Positions 7,358-15,489 are shown, counted from the stretch's first letter. The stretch is 27,108 nt of DNA from Rhodanobacteraceae bacterium UBA703 (GCA_002297645.1 DBMH01000285.1:1-27108), one strand, 5' to 3'. The notes: a model not told the origin generated them from the letters alone. Made by a program: numbers and translations.

Positions 7358-8800
7358 ATGGAATCGAGCCGCCGGCAACGCTACGGACTGGTCTTCAAGC
7401 TGGCGCTGTTCTACGTGCTGTTGTCGCTGCCGACCCTCGTCGTGGTGGAGTCGGCGATCCTGATCGCCGAATTCCAGCGCTTCATGCACGGCGTCGCCGG
7501 CGGCAGCCTGCGCAGCGCGAACGAGCACGGCGCGGACGAGCTCGCCGCACGCTGGCCGGGTCTCGACGGTGCCGGGACGGAGGCGCTTGAGGTGTGGACG
7601 CAGGACTGGACCCTGCGCCTGCAGCAGCCGCGCGGCGGCCTCACGCCCGACGCGTCCTACGTGCTGCTGGAACTGGCGGAGCGCCCGCTCGCCGCGGCCC
7701 TGCTCGCGCCCGACGGCCGCGTGGTCGCGCGCTCGATCGAGGATCCGCACTGGACCCCGGACCTGCCCACGACCACGGAGATCGAGCGCGCCTCGCTGTC
7801 GGCGCGCGACGCGCTGGAACTCGCCGGCAGCGAAAGCCCGTTCAAGCTGCGCCGCTCGCTCGCACCGGTGCGCGACGCGGACGGTCGCCTGCTCGGGCTG
7901 CTCTTCGTCGAACTGCGCCTGCCGCTGCCGTGGCGACGCGTGCTGCTGGACAGCAGCTTCGAGTCGCCGACCGTGCTGGCCTTCCTCATCGTGTTCGGCG
8001 TGCTGTCGTCGATCTTCCTCGCCGCCTGGGTGACGCGCCGGCTGAACCGCATCGCGCGGGCGGCCAGCGCCTGGAGCCGCGGCGACTTCTCCGAACCGAT
8101 CGACGATCGCTCGCGCGACGAGATCGGCCGCGTCTCCGCCCTGCTCGACCGCATGGCGCTCGACCTGCGCGGCCTGATGCGGTCGCGCGCGCAGCTCGCG
8201 ATGCTGGCCGAACGCCAGCGCCTCGCGCGCGACCTGCACGACACGGTGAAGCAGAAGGCGTTCGCCCTGAACCTGCAGCTCGCGGCCGCACGCCGGCTGC
8301 TGGCCGATACGCCTGCCGTCGAACGGCTCGACCAGGCGCAGCGGCTGACCCAGCAGATCCAGCAGGAACTCGGCCAGATCCTCGACGAGATGCGCAGCGA
8401 CGGCGCCGACCTGCCGTTCGTCGAGCACCTGCGCGCCCGCGCGATCGACTGGTCGCACACCAGCGGCCTGGTGCCGGCGTTCGAGCTCGAGGACATGCCC
8501 GCCCTGCCGCCGCGCCACGAGGAGTCGCTGTTGCGCATCGTCGACGAGGCGCTGGCGAACGTGCTGCGCCACGCCGGGGCGACCCGCGTCGACATCGGAT
8601 TGCACCGCGAGCGCGGGCTCTGGCGCCTGTCCATCCGCGACGACGGCCGCGGCATCGCCGCGGAAGCCGCGGCCGGCATGGGCCTGGGCAACCTGCGCCA
8701 GCGTGCCGAGAACCTGCCGGAGGGCCGCTTCGAGCTCGATTCCGAGCCCGGTCGCGGTACCCTCGTTGCCGTCCGCTTCGCCGTGCCCGACAATCCCTGA
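7358..8800 (+). CDS. Sensor histidine kinase, NarL/LiaS-type (HisKA_3)
   Basis: The 480-residue membrane kinase has a first membrane helix (about 12-36), a periplasmic sensor region of about 170 residues with no recognised fold, and a second helix (PTVLAFLIVFGVLSSIFLAAWV). A HAMP linker (RRLNRIARAASAWSRGDF) comes next. The HisKA_3 dimerisation segment is ERQRLARDLHDTVKQK with phospho-acceptor His294. The ATPase domain has the N-box DEALANVLRHAG and the G-boxes DDGRGI and GMGLGNLRQRAE. It should phosphorylate the regulator encoded two bases downstream. The signal is unknown. Its proximity to a secreted RNase, and the LiaS-like LHDTVKQ box, leave an envelope or nutrient signal open, but that is only inference. 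Confidence 0.92.
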   Translation: MESSRRQRYGLVFKLALFYVLLSLPTLVVVESAILIAEFQRFMHGVAGGSLRSANEHGADELAARWPGLDGAGTEALEVWTQDWTLRLQQPRGGLTPDASYVLLELAERPLAAALLAPDGRVVARSIEDPHWTPDLPTTTEIERASLSARDALELAGSESPFKLRRSLAPVRDADGRLLGLLFVELRLPLPWRRVLLDSSFESPTVLAFLIVFGVLSSIFLAAWVTRRLNRIARAASAWSRGDFSEPIDDRSRDEIGRVSALLDRMALDLRGLMRSRAQLAMLAERQRLARDLHDTVKQKAFALNLQLAAARRLLADTPAVERLDQAQRLTQQIQQELGQILDEMRSDGADLPFVEHLRARAIDWSHTSGLVPAFELEDMPALPPRHEESLLRIVDEALANVLRHAGATRVDIGLHRERGLWRLSIRDDGRGIAAEAAAGMGLGNLRQRAENLPEGRFELDSEPGRGTLVAVRFAVPDNP

Positions 8801-8802
8801 CC

Positions 8803-9459
8803 ATGAACGCCCAACCGATCCGCGTCGTCATCGCCGACGATCACGTCCTGGTGCGCCAGGGCATCCGAGCCTTCCTCGAGACCTACCCCGATCTCGCCCT
8901 CGTCGGCGAAGCCGACGACGCCGCCGGAGCCGCCACGGTCTGCGCGGAACAGCAACCCGAGGTCGCACTGGTCGACCTCGTCATGCCCGGCGGCGGCATC
9001 GAAGCGACGCGGACGATCCGCGCCGCGAGCCCGCGCACCCAGGTCGTGCTGCTGACCTCCTTCGAGGACGCGCGCCAGATCGTCGCCGCCGTGCAGGCCG
9101 GCGCGCTCTCGTGCCTGCTCAAGGACATCGACGCCGACGCGCTCGCCGACACCCTGCGCAAGGCCGCGCGCGGCGAAGCCGTGCTGCATCCGCGCGTCGC
9201 CGGCAAGCTGATGGACGCGCTGCGCAACGGCGCCGAACCCGGCAGCGAGCTGCTGGAATCGCTGAGCCAGCGCGAGCGCGAGGTGCTGACCCTGATGGCC
9301 GAAGGCCTCAGCAACCAGCACATCGCCGAACGCCTCGGCATCGGCGAGAAGACCGTCAAGACGCACGTCAGCAACGTGCTCGGCAAGCTCGACGTCAGCG
9401 ACCGCACGCAGGCGGCCGTGTACGCTTGGAAGAGCGGCCTGAAGCAGCGCGCCCAGTAA
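8803..9459 (+). CDS. NarL/FixJ-family response regulator
   Basis: The 218-residue protein is a receiver domain plus a LuxR-type helix-turn-helix. The receiver has the acidic pair Asp12-Asp13, phospho-acceptor Asp58 (ALVDLVMPGG), Thr85 and Lys107, all at normal spacing. The output domain (about 150-215) is a complete GerE/LuxR motif: LSQREREVLTLMAEGLSNQHIAERLGIGEKTVKTHVSNVLGKL. It follows the kinase stop by two bases and is the obvious partner. The target genes are not visible. No inverted repeat was found in front of the adjoining genes that would point to autoregulation. Confidence 0.95.
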   Translation: MNAQPIRVVIADDHVLVRQGIRAFLETYPDLALVGEADDAAGAATVCAEQQPEVALVDLVMPGGGIEATRTIRAASPRTQVVLLTSFEDARQIVAAVQAGALSCLLKDIDADALADTLRKAARGEAVLHPRVAGKLMDALRNGAEPGSELLESLSQREREVLTLMAEGLSNQHIAERLGIGEKTVKTHVSNVLGKLDVSDRTQAAVYAWKSGLKQRAQ

Positions 9460-9478
9460 TCCGCTCCCTGCTTCCGTT

Positions 9479-10804
9479 TCAGGACGCGCCGTCGAAGCCG
9501 TCCGGGAAGATCGCGTCGCCGCGCTCGCAGGTGCCGTCGGCGTCATAGCGCAGCACCTGCGCATCGTTGGCGAGGCCGCTGAACAACGTACCGGCCAGCA
9601 CCGTCCAGCCGGCCGCGCTCGCCGTGGAGACGGAGAAGAAGTGGCGGTCGCCGGCGTCGAGCGAGCGGCACGGACGCAGGTCCGCGTCGAACTCGGCGAT
9701 GCGCGCGCCGATATGCCCCTGCCAATCGATGAAGTAGGTGCCGTCGACACGCCAGCGTCCGTTCGGTGCGCGCACGAGGCGGCGCGGATCGCCCCCGACC
9801 GCGGCCGCGCTCTCCTGCCGCACCTCGCCGGTCGCCGAATCCAGTCGCAGCAGGCGGAAGCCCTCGTTCAGGACCGGCTGCGGCGCGACGACCGGATCGC
9901 CGGCGCCGTCGAGGACGAGACCGGCCGCGGCGCTGCCGAATCGCGGGTCGTCCGGATGGGCGATCCGCCGCGTCCACCGCCGCGTCCCGTCGGGCGCGGT
10001 CTTCCACACCTGCGCCTGCATCGCGCCGAACGGGTTCTGCAGTGCGCCCTGCACGAACAGGTCGCCGGCCTCGTCGAGCGCGACGTGCAGCCGGCGGTTG
10101 AAGGTGGCACCGCCGAGCGTGCCGAGTTCGCGGTCGTGGAAGACGACCTTCCCATCCGCGGCGAAGCGCACGAGCAGGTAGCCGCCAGTCAGCATGTCGC
10201 CGGCCACGCCGACGACCGCACCGCCATCGTCGGTCGCGACGATCGTTTCGGCCTGCAGGTCCTCGCTGCCCGGCGACCAGCGCCAGTCCGGCAGGCGCTG
10301 TCCATCGGCGCTGTAGCGCGCGACGAGGAGGTCGTCGCCGTCGATCACCGGCACCAGCAGGTCGCCGTCGCGGCCGACCGCGAGCTGGCGCACGCCGGCG
10401 GAAATGCGGCCTGCCTGTGATTCGTCCTCCCACACGACGTCGCCGCTGTCGCCGTCCTGGACGCGCACACGCGCGACGTTGCCGAAGGCGTCGACCACGG
10501 CGACCCGGCCGTCCGCCAGCAGTTCCATGCCGGGCGGATTCGCGGTCGTGCGCCGTTCGCGCAACCACGCGAACGCACCGCCTTCATCGAAGCGCGCAAG
10601 CGCGACATGCTCCATGCCGTCGTGCGTGAGGTGCAGCAGCGCGAACAGGCTGCCGTTGGCCGCGACGCGCACGTCGACCGGGGTCGCGCCGCGCGGCATG
10701 GTCCCGTATTCCCACGATCCGACCCAGAGGGGCTCCCAGGCGGCGCCCGCGACCGTCGTGGCGAAGGCGGCGGCGAGGGCAGACACGGTGGTGATCGGCG
10801 GCAT
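9479..10804 (-). CDS. Secreted beta-propeller-like protein with IFPDGF C-terminal tail
   Basis: The start is ATG 10804, giving 441 residues with a signal peptide (MPPITTVSALAAAFATTVAGA). The longer open frame upstream is antisense or out of frame to the acetyltransferase. The body repeats a short unit of the type 'G.++V.G...L.R..+DG': for example DGRVAVVDAFGNVARVR, DGDLLVPVIDGDDLLVARYSADG and DAQVLRYDADG. This is the pattern of delta-60/SBBP-type or PQQ-like propeller proteins. The last residues, ERGDAIFPDGFDGAS, resemble the IF-x-DGFE ending seen in many secreted Lysobacterales proteins, perhaps a sorting or processing signal. No enzymatic residues are evident. It is convergent with the response regulator, with 19 bases between the stops. 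Confidence 0.8.
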   Translation of the reverse strand: MPPITTVSALAAAFATTVAGAAWEPLWVGSWEYGTMPRGATPVDVRVAANGSLFALLHLTHDGMEHVALARFDEGGAFAWLRERRTTANPPGMELLADGRVAVVDAFGNVARVRVQDGDSGDVVWEDESQAGRISAGVRQLAVGRDGDLLVPVIDGDDLLVARYSADGQRLPDWRWSPGSEDLQAETIVATDDGGAVVGVAGDMLTGGYLLVRFAADGKVVFHDRELGTLGGATFNRRLHVALDEAGDLFVQGALQNPFGAMQAQVWKTAPDGTRRWTRRIAHPDDPRFGSAAAGLVLDGAGDPVVAPQPVLNEGFRLLRLDSATGEVRQESAAAVGGDPRRLVRAPNGRWRVDGTYFIDWQGHIGARIAEFDADLRPCRSLDAGDRHFFSVSTASAAGWTVLAGTLFSGLANDAQVLRYDADGTCERGDAIFPDGFDGAS

Positions 10805-10994
10805 GGTCGGGCTCGTCGGCGGAGGACACCCTCCTGCTACGGCAAACCGTGCCCAAAATCCTCGAGGCGCGCGAAAAATCCGATCCCGTGTGGAATCGCG
10901 AGTCCGGCGCGACGCCGCTCCCGCAGATCGCCCCTCAGCTTGCGATCGGGTCGTCCCTTGCCCGCGCCGAGGGATCGCGGACTTCAACGACCTC

Positions 10995-11447
10995 TCAGCG
11001 CGCGCCGTCTCGCCCGTCGAGCGATTTGGCGAACACGCGCTGCGTCTTGCCGCACGCATAGCCGGCGCGCTCGTAGAAACGGTGCGCTCGTTCGCGCTCG
11101 ATGCGGCTGCGCACGCGCACGGATGCGGCTCCGCGCTCCTGCGCCCAGCGCTCGGCCGCGTGCAGCAACTGCGTGCCGAGCCCCGCGTTGCGGGCCGATG
11201 CGGCGACCACGAGGCCGAGGACTTCGGCCAGGTCGTCGTCGAACAGGTGCGCCTGCATCGCGATGTGGATCCAGCCGACGACGCGACCTTCGGCATCCTC
11301 GGCGACGAAGAGGCGGTTCGCGGTGTCCGCCTCGATCGCGGCGAGGCGTGCGACGACCTGCTGGCGCGTCGCCGGATAGCCGAGTTCGGTACACAGCCCG
11401 GCCAGCGCGGGAGCGTCGTAGTTGCGTGCGTTACGGATCGCGGTCAT
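10995..11447 (-). CDS. GNAT-family N-acetyltransferase
   Basis: This 150-residue single GNAT domain begins AIRNARNYDAPALAGLCTELGYP, a common start in the AAC(6')-Ib/RimI-like subgroup. The acetyl-CoA loop is ARNAGLGTQLLHAAERWA (about 85-102), with motif B as HRFYERAGYACGKTQRVFAK. The start has a good ribosome site (GAGGAGG upstream on the minus strand) and a possible -10, TAGTGT, at 11477-11472. The substrate cannot be predicted. The region after its stop (10805-10994) holds no gene, only a small GGAGG/CCTCC inverted repeat at 10821-10834 in front of the propeller gene. Confidence 0.85.
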   Translation of the reverse strand: MTAIRNARNYDAPALAGLCTELGYPATRQQVVARLAAIEADTANRLFVAEDAEGRVVGWIHIAMQAHLFDDDLAEVLGLVVAASARNAGLGTQLLHAAERWAQERGAASVRVRSRIERERAHRFYERAGYACGKTQRVFAKSLDGRDGAR

Positions 11448-11646
11448 CGCCTGCCCTCCTCGAACGACGCGACACTACCGACGAGATCGGCCGCGAAGGT
11501 GACGGAATCGGGGCGCCGGCGGGAAGGATCGAACCGTAGCCATGCAGGGACCGACCAGGGAAGCGCCGGATGGACACGCGACCCCGCGCCCGGTTTTGCG
11601 GGCACGGCGTCGAGACGGTCGGTCGGGCTACTGGCGCGCCCCTGGC

Positions 11647-13128
11647 TCAGGCGCAGCAGCCGTCGTCGCCCTTGATCGTGTGCGCGTGGCTGGCCGCGAC
11701 GCCCTGGGTCAGGCCCTGGCCGCTGGCGACGTAGTGGTCGGCGACGACCTTGGCCACGCACATCGACATGCGCTTGCCGGTCGGGATGTGCAGGAACTCG
11801 TTCGGACCGTGCGCATTCGAGTGCGGGCCGAGCACGCCCGTGATCATGAACTGCGCGCCGGGGAACTTCTCGCCGAGCATGCCCATGAACGGAATCGAGC
11901 CGCCCTCGCCGTTGTAGGCGACCGGCGCACCGAAGAACTGCTGCGAGGCCGCATCGACCGAAGCCTCCAGCCACGGCGCCAGCGCCGGCGCTTCCCAGCC
12001 GCTGCCGGCCTTCTCGAGCTCGAACGTGACCTTGGCGCCGTACGGCGGCTGGCTCTCCAGCAGGCGCTTGAGGAACTCGCCGCCCTTCTTCGCGTCGAGC
12101 GTCGGCGGCACGCGCAGGCTCAGCTTCACCGCCGTGTACGGGCGCAGCACGTTGCCGGCCGCGTCGAGGGACGGCAGGCCGCCGACGCCGGTGACCGACA
12201 GCGCCGGACGCCAGGTGCGGTTGAGCACGAGCTCGGCGAGGTCGGTGTTCATCGGCTGCATGCCGTCGACCAGCGGGAACTTCGAGTACACCGCATCGCC
12301 GAGGATCTCGGCCGTGCGCCGGGCCTGCGCGACGCGCTGCGCCGGGATCTCGACGTGCAGTTCCTGCGGCTTGATCGTGCCGGTGACCTCGTCCTCCAGC
12401 CGCGACAGCAGCTGGCGCAGCACGCGGAAGCTCGAGGCGACCACGCCGGAGGCGTCGCCCGAATGCACGCCCTCCTCGAGCACGTTGACGACCAGGTTGC
12501 CGCCGGTGAGGCCGCGCAGGCTGGTCGTCAGCCAGAGCTGGTCGTAGTTGCCGCAACCGGAATCGAGGCAGACGATCAGCGAGGGCTTGCCGATGCGCGC
12601 GGCGAGGTGGTCGACGTAGTACGGCAGGTCGTAGCTGCCCGATTCCTCGCACGCCTCGATCATGACGACGCAACGCGCATGCGGAATGCCTTGGGCCTGC
12701 AGCGCGAGGATCGCGGCGAGCGAACCGAAGATCGCGTAGCCGTCGTCGGCACCGCCACGGCCGTAGAGCTTGTCGCCCTCGAGCACCGGCTTCCACGGAC
12801 CGAGATGCGCGGACCAGCCGGTCATCTCCGGCTGCTTGTCGAGATGGCCGTACAGCAGCACGGTGTCGTCGCCCTGGCCCGGGATCTCGATGAAGATCAG
12901 CGGCGTACGGTCCGGCAGGCGCACCACCTCGACCTGCATGCCGGGGATTGCTTGCGACCGCGCCCACGACTCCATCAGCGCGACGGCCTGGTCCATGTAG
13001 CCGTGCTTCGCCCAATCTGCGTCGAACATCGGCGATTTGTTCGGAATCTTGATGTATTCGGTCAGCTGCGGAACGATCTGCTCGTCCCAGAGGCCGCCGA
13101 CGAAACTGCTGAGTGCGCTGGAATCCAT
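11647..13128 (-). CDS. M20-family metallopeptidase (carnosinase/dipeptidase-like)
   Basis: The 493-residue protein has no signal peptide and is probably cytoplasmic. Dinuclear zinc site residues are all present: His95 and Asp97 in YGHLDKQP, bridging Asp128 in GRGGADDG, general base Glu161 and ligand Glu162 in EACEESGS, Asp189 in LDSGCGN, and a C-terminal His in GPHSNAHGPNEF. The lid/dimerisation domain includes EGVHSGDASG. The closest recognisable family is the carnosine dipeptidase-like (CNDP) group of M20 enzymes, which hydrolyse dipeptides. The precise substrate is not known. The C-terminus GDDGCCA carries an adjacent Cys pair. A ribosome site, AGGTGA, precedes the ATG. The 199-base gap after the gene (11448-11646) shows no gene. 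Confidence 0.93.
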   Translation of the reverse strand: MDSSALSSFVGGLWDEQIVPQLTEYIKIPNKSPMFDADWAKHGYMDQAVALMESWARSQAIPGMQVEVVRLPDRTPLIFIEIPGQGDDTVLLYGHLDKQPEMTGWSAHLGPWKPVLEGDKLYGRGGADDGYAIFGSLAAILALQAQGIPHARCVVMIEACEESGSYDLPYYVDHLAARIGKPSLIVCLDSGCGNYDQLWLTTSLRGLTGGNLVVNVLEEGVHSGDASGVVASSFRVLRQLLSRLEDEVTGTIKPQELHVEIPAQRVAQARRTAEILGDAVYSKFPLVDGMQPMNTDLAELVLNRTWRPALSVTGVGGLPSLDAAGNVLRPYTAVKLSLRVPPTLDAKKGGEFLKRLLESQPPYGAKVTFELEKAGSGWEAPALAPWLEASVDAASQQFFGAPVAYNGEGGSIPFMGMLGEKFPGAQFMITGVLGPHSNAHGPNEFLHIPTGKRMSMCVAKVVADHYVASGQGLTQGVAASHAHTIKGDDGCCA

Positions 13129-13283
13129 GATTTCACCTGTAGACGGGAGCGGAGCGCCGGAGGCGCGAAGCGTCGCGAACCATTCATCGTAGCGGATCGG
13201 CGCGGGTTCTTCCCGCGGCCATGGCGTCGCAGCCGGCCCGCCGGGAGGCCTCAGGCCGCCTCGCGCGCCGGCCGGCGTAAGAA

Positions 13284-13315
13284 TTTTCCTACAAGAGGAT
13301 CGGCATTTTTCCTAC
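13284..13315 (+). repeat. Direct repeat TTTTCCTAC in the comEA upstream region
   Basis: TTTTCCTAC occurs at 13284-13292 and again at 13307-13315, 23 bases apart, about two helical turns. A shorter match, TTCCTA, follows at 13357-13362 and overlaps a possible -10, TAGAAT at 13361-13366. The stretch is clearly more AT-rich than its surroundings. The spacing suggests an operator or activator site for the ComEA-like gene or for the divergent M20 gene. The gap 13129-13416 otherwise holds a CGCGGG/CCCGCG hairpin at 13201-13217 and a possible -10 for the M20 gene (TACGAT, minus strand, 13191-13186). Confidence 0.5.
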
Positions 13316-13416
13316 GCAAATTCACGCCATGCGGCGCTGCCGCAACCGGCCGCGCCTTCCTAGAATTCCGCCTGTCCGTGCCACCGCGCGCCTCTTCGGC
13401 GGATCCGATCGTTCCG

Positions 13417-13728
13417 ATGCTGATGAAATGGCTTTCGATGCTGTTCCTGCTCGCCCTTTCCGGGTTGGCCATGGCGCAGGTCGACATCAACCGTGCCGAC
13501 GCCAAGACGCTGGCGGAGTCGATGAGCGGCGTCGGGCTCGTGAAGGCCGAGGCGATCGTCGCCTATCGCGACACGCACGGACCGTTCCGCAGCATCGAGG
13601 AGCTCGCCAAGGTCAAGGGCATCGGCGCGAAGACGATCGCCGCGAACCGCGAGACTGTCGTCGTGATCGAGCCGGAGAACGCCCCGGCGCCGCCGAAGCG
13701 CCCGGAGAGCCCGGCCGCACCACGCTAG
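13417..13728 (+). CDS. ComEA-like helix-hairpin-helix DNA-binding protein
   Basis: The 103-residue protein (102 if ATG 13423 is not used, 101 from there) has a signal peptide (LSMLFLLALSGLAMA, cleaved before QVDIN). One ComEA-type domain follows, with two helix-hairpin-helix motifs: DINRADAKTLAESMSGVGLVKAEAIVAYR and FRSIEELAKVKGIGAKTIAANR. The tail is proline-rich (PENAPAPPKRPESPAAPR). Short proteins of this kind bind incoming double-stranded DNA in the periplasm during natural transformation in Gram-negative bacteria. No other competence gene is in the window. The ribosome site is weak. The upstream repeated TTTTCCTAC element may control it. Confidence 0.88.
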   Translation: MLMKWLSMLFLLALSGLAMAQVDINRADAKTLAESMSGVGLVKAEAIVAYRDTHGPFRSIEELAKVKGIGAKTIAANRETVVVIEPENAPAPPKRPESPAAPR

Positions 13729-13806
13729 TCCCCTCTCGGCGCGGGATCCCGACGCCTCCCGAGACTGCGGCAAGCCGCCGCAGCCGGAGCGGTCGCGTCG
13801 ACGCAT

Positions 13807-13834
13807 GCTAGACTCGCGGCCCGCCGAACGGCGG
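13807..13834 (+). promoter_or_regulatory. Extended -10 and leader hairpin of the SET-GNAT-HutD operon
   Basis: TGCTAGACT at 13807-13814 or so (TAGACT 13809-13814) is an extended -10 about 28 bases before the ATG at 13842. The expected leader contains a small hairpin, CCGCC-GAAC-GGCGG at 13821-13834, just before the start. No clear -35 is seen. Confidence 0.4.
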
Positions 13835-13841
13835 TCTGCGC

Positions 13842-14303
13842 ATGATCCTCCCTCGCTATCACATCGGCCCGTCCTCCATCACGGGCGCAGGGAAAGGCTT
13901 GTTCCTCGACGAGCCGGTCGCGCGTGCCCGCGTGATCGTCGCGCCGGACGCGATTCCGGGCGTGCATTCCTTCGACGGCATCCTCTCGCACCCCGACGCG
14001 GCCAGCCTGCTGCCGGCCACCGTGCGCTGGTTCGAGGACCGCTACACCGTCTCGCCCGAGTGGCCGGACGAGTGCTACATCAACCACGCCTTCCTGCCGA
14101 CCGGCCTGTGGCACCTCGGCTTCGTGTTCGCGGCGGCCGACCTCGCGGCCGGAACCGAGATCACGGTCGACTACCGGCATCTGCTCGCCCCCGGTCAGGA
14201 AGAAGATTTCCGCGACGCCTCCAGCGGCGAACGCATCATCGGCTACAGCTGGTCCGACAGCCTGCGCGCCTCGACCCTCGCCCTCGCGGCGCTGATGGCC
14301 TGA
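13842..14303 (+). CDS. Small SET-domain protein
   Basis: The 153-residue protein has the SET order in compact form. The N-terminal block is SSITGAGKGLFLDEPVARARVI. The AdoMet-binding Asn81-His82 lies in ECYINHAFLPTG. GTEITVDYRHLL supplies the tyrosine (Tyr111) expected for catalysis. Unlike the SET protein at 5996-6511, it has no post-SET cysteines and no basic tail, and the NHS of the motif reads NHA. It probably methylates a protein lysine, but the substrate is unknown. It heads a three-gene group with an acetyltransferase 27 bases downstream and an overlapping HutD gene, so the group may handle protein or small-molecule modification together. Confidence 0.82.
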   Translation: MILPRYHIGPSSITGAGKGLFLDEPVARARVIVAPDAIPGVHSFDGILSHPDAASLLPATVRWFEDRYTVSPEWPDECYINHAFLPTGLWHLGFVFAAADLAAGTEITVDYRHLLAPGQEEDFRDASSGERIIGYSWSDSLRASTLALAALMA

Positions 14304-14330
14304 GAGCCGCAGGACCGGAGAATTCCGTTC

Positions 14331-14852
14331 ATGATCGACATTCCCACGCTCGAAACCGATCGCCTGCGCCTGACCGCGTTCGGCAACCGTCATTTCGAAG
14401 CCTACGCCTCGATGCTCGGCGATCCCGCCAGCACGCGTTTCGTCGGCGACGGCCATCCGCTCGACCGCATGAACGCGTGGCGTTCGATGGCGATGCTGCT
14501 CGGCCACTGGGCGCTGCGCGGCTACGGCATGTGGGCGGTCGAGCGGAAGGACAGCGGGGAATTCGTCGGCCGTGTCGGCCTGCACCACCCCGAAGGCTGG
14601 CCGGACCTCGAGCTCGGCTGGATGCTGATGCCGCAGCACCAGCACCAGGGCTACGCGACGGAGGCGGCGCGCGCCGCGCTCGACTTCGCGTTCGGGCCGG
14701 TCGGCGTGCAGCGCGTGGTCAGCCTGATCCGCATCGAGAATTCCGCCTCCGAGCGCATCGCACGCCGCCTCGGCGGACGCCAGGCGACGACGATCGACTT
14801 CCTCGGCAACGCCACCCTCGTCTACCTCTACCACCCGTCCGAGCCGGCATGA
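14331..14852 (+). CDS. RimJ/RimL-type GNAT acetyltransferase
   Basis: The 173-residue protein begins IPTLETDRLRLTAF, the standard start of the Acetyltransf_3 (RimJ/RimL) subgroup. The central strand GRVGLHHPEGWPDLELGWMLMP leads to the acetyl-CoA loop HQHQGYATEAARAALDFAF, in which the usual Gln-x-x-Gly-x-Ala is QHQGYA. The C-terminal segment IRIENSASERIARRLGGR matches the 'N..S..v..klGf' pattern. This subgroup acetylates protein N-termini or small amines; the substrate here is not known. Its stop overlaps the next start as ATGA, indicating coupled translation with the HutD gene. Confidence 0.88.
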   Translation: MIDIPTLETDRLRLTAFGNRHFEAYASMLGDPASTRFVGDGHPLDRMNAWRSMAMLLGHWALRGYGMWAVERKDSGEFVGRVGLHHPEGWPDLELGWMLMPQHQHQGYATEAARAALDFAFGPVGVQRVVSLIRIENSASERIARRLGGRQATTIDFLGNATLVYLYHPSEPA

Positions 14853-15442
14853 TGCGCCTGATCCCCGCCGGCGAGAGCCGCCGCGTACGCTGGAAGAACG
14901 ACGGCGGCTGGACCACCGAAATCGCACGCGACCCTGCCGGCGGCGAGGATTTCCGCTGGCGCGCCAGCATCGCCGAGATCGAGAGCGACGGGCCGTTCTC
15001 GTCGTTTCCCGGCATCGAGCGCGACCTCATCCTCCTCGACGGCGAAGGCATCGAGCTGGACGTCGGCAACACCGCCACCTGCCGCCTGACGCAGCGCTTC
15101 GAGCGCGTCCACTTCGCCGGCGAGTCCGCGATCGAATGCCGCCTCATCGGCGGTCCTACGCGCGACTTCAACGTCATGGCGCAGCGTGACGCGGTGCGCG
15201 CCGAGGTCGTCGCGCGGCCGCTGGCCGGTTCGATGCTCGTGTTCGCCGAAGCCGGCACCGAATGGCTGGTGCACGTGCTCGCCGGCCATGTCGAAGCGCG
15301 ACGCGGCGACCGCTCCCTGCGGGCGGAAGCCGGCGACTCGCTGCACCTGGACTTCCGCGACGCCGCCGACGCCGGCCGCGTCGCGCTCGACGGCGCCGGC
15401 GAGCTGGTCCTGGTGAAGTTCGTGGCGCTCGGCGAAGCCTGA
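14849..15442 (+). CDS. HutD/Ves family bicupin protein
   Basis: The 197-residue protein has the HutD opening RVRWKNDGGWTTEIARDP and the conserved stretch FRWRASIAEIESDGPFSSFPGIERDLILLDG. The paired cupin halves end with the segment GGPTRDFNVMAQR, another family hallmark. HutD proteins accompany histidine-utilisation operons and have been proposed to bind formylglutamate-type intermediates, but no hut genes are near. It may be the stand-alone Ves (YdjR) branch, whose role is poorly known. Two consecutive ATG codons (14849 and 14852) could both start it; the first overlaps the upstream stop. Confidence 0.9.
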   Translation: MMRLIPAGESRRVRWKNDGGWTTEIARDPAGGEDFRWRASIAEIESDGPFSSFPGIERDLILLDGEGIELDVGNTATCRLTQRFERVHFAGESAIECRLIGGPTRDFNVMAQRDAVRAEVVARPLAGSMLVFAEAGTEWLVHVLAGHVEARRGDRSLRAEAGDSLHLDFRDAADAGRVALDGAGELVLVKFVALGEA

Positions 15443-15449
15443 CCTTCCC

Positions 15450-15475
15450 GCACGCGCCTCCCTGCGAGGGCGTGC
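15450..15475. terminator. Hairpin between convergent HutD and Sel1 genes
   Basis: GCACGC-g-CCTC and GAGG-GCGTGC pair around a CCTGC loop, with a one-base bulge. It occupies the 47-base gap between two convergent stops (15442 and 15490). No T-run follows, so it is a likely but not classical terminator. Confidence 0.5.
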
Positions 15476-15489
15476 GTGCCGGCAGCGTC

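Noticed and set aside
10849..11061. A 70-residue open frame in the gap between the propeller and GNAT genes
   Set aside because: It has no ribosome site, its composition is random, and its second half overlaps the 3' end of the acetyltransferase on the opposite strand.
11588..11603. Hairpin GCCCG-GTTTTG-CGGGC downstream of the M20 gene
   Set aside because: The stem is only five bases and no T-run follows in the M20 reading direction, so it was not called a terminator.
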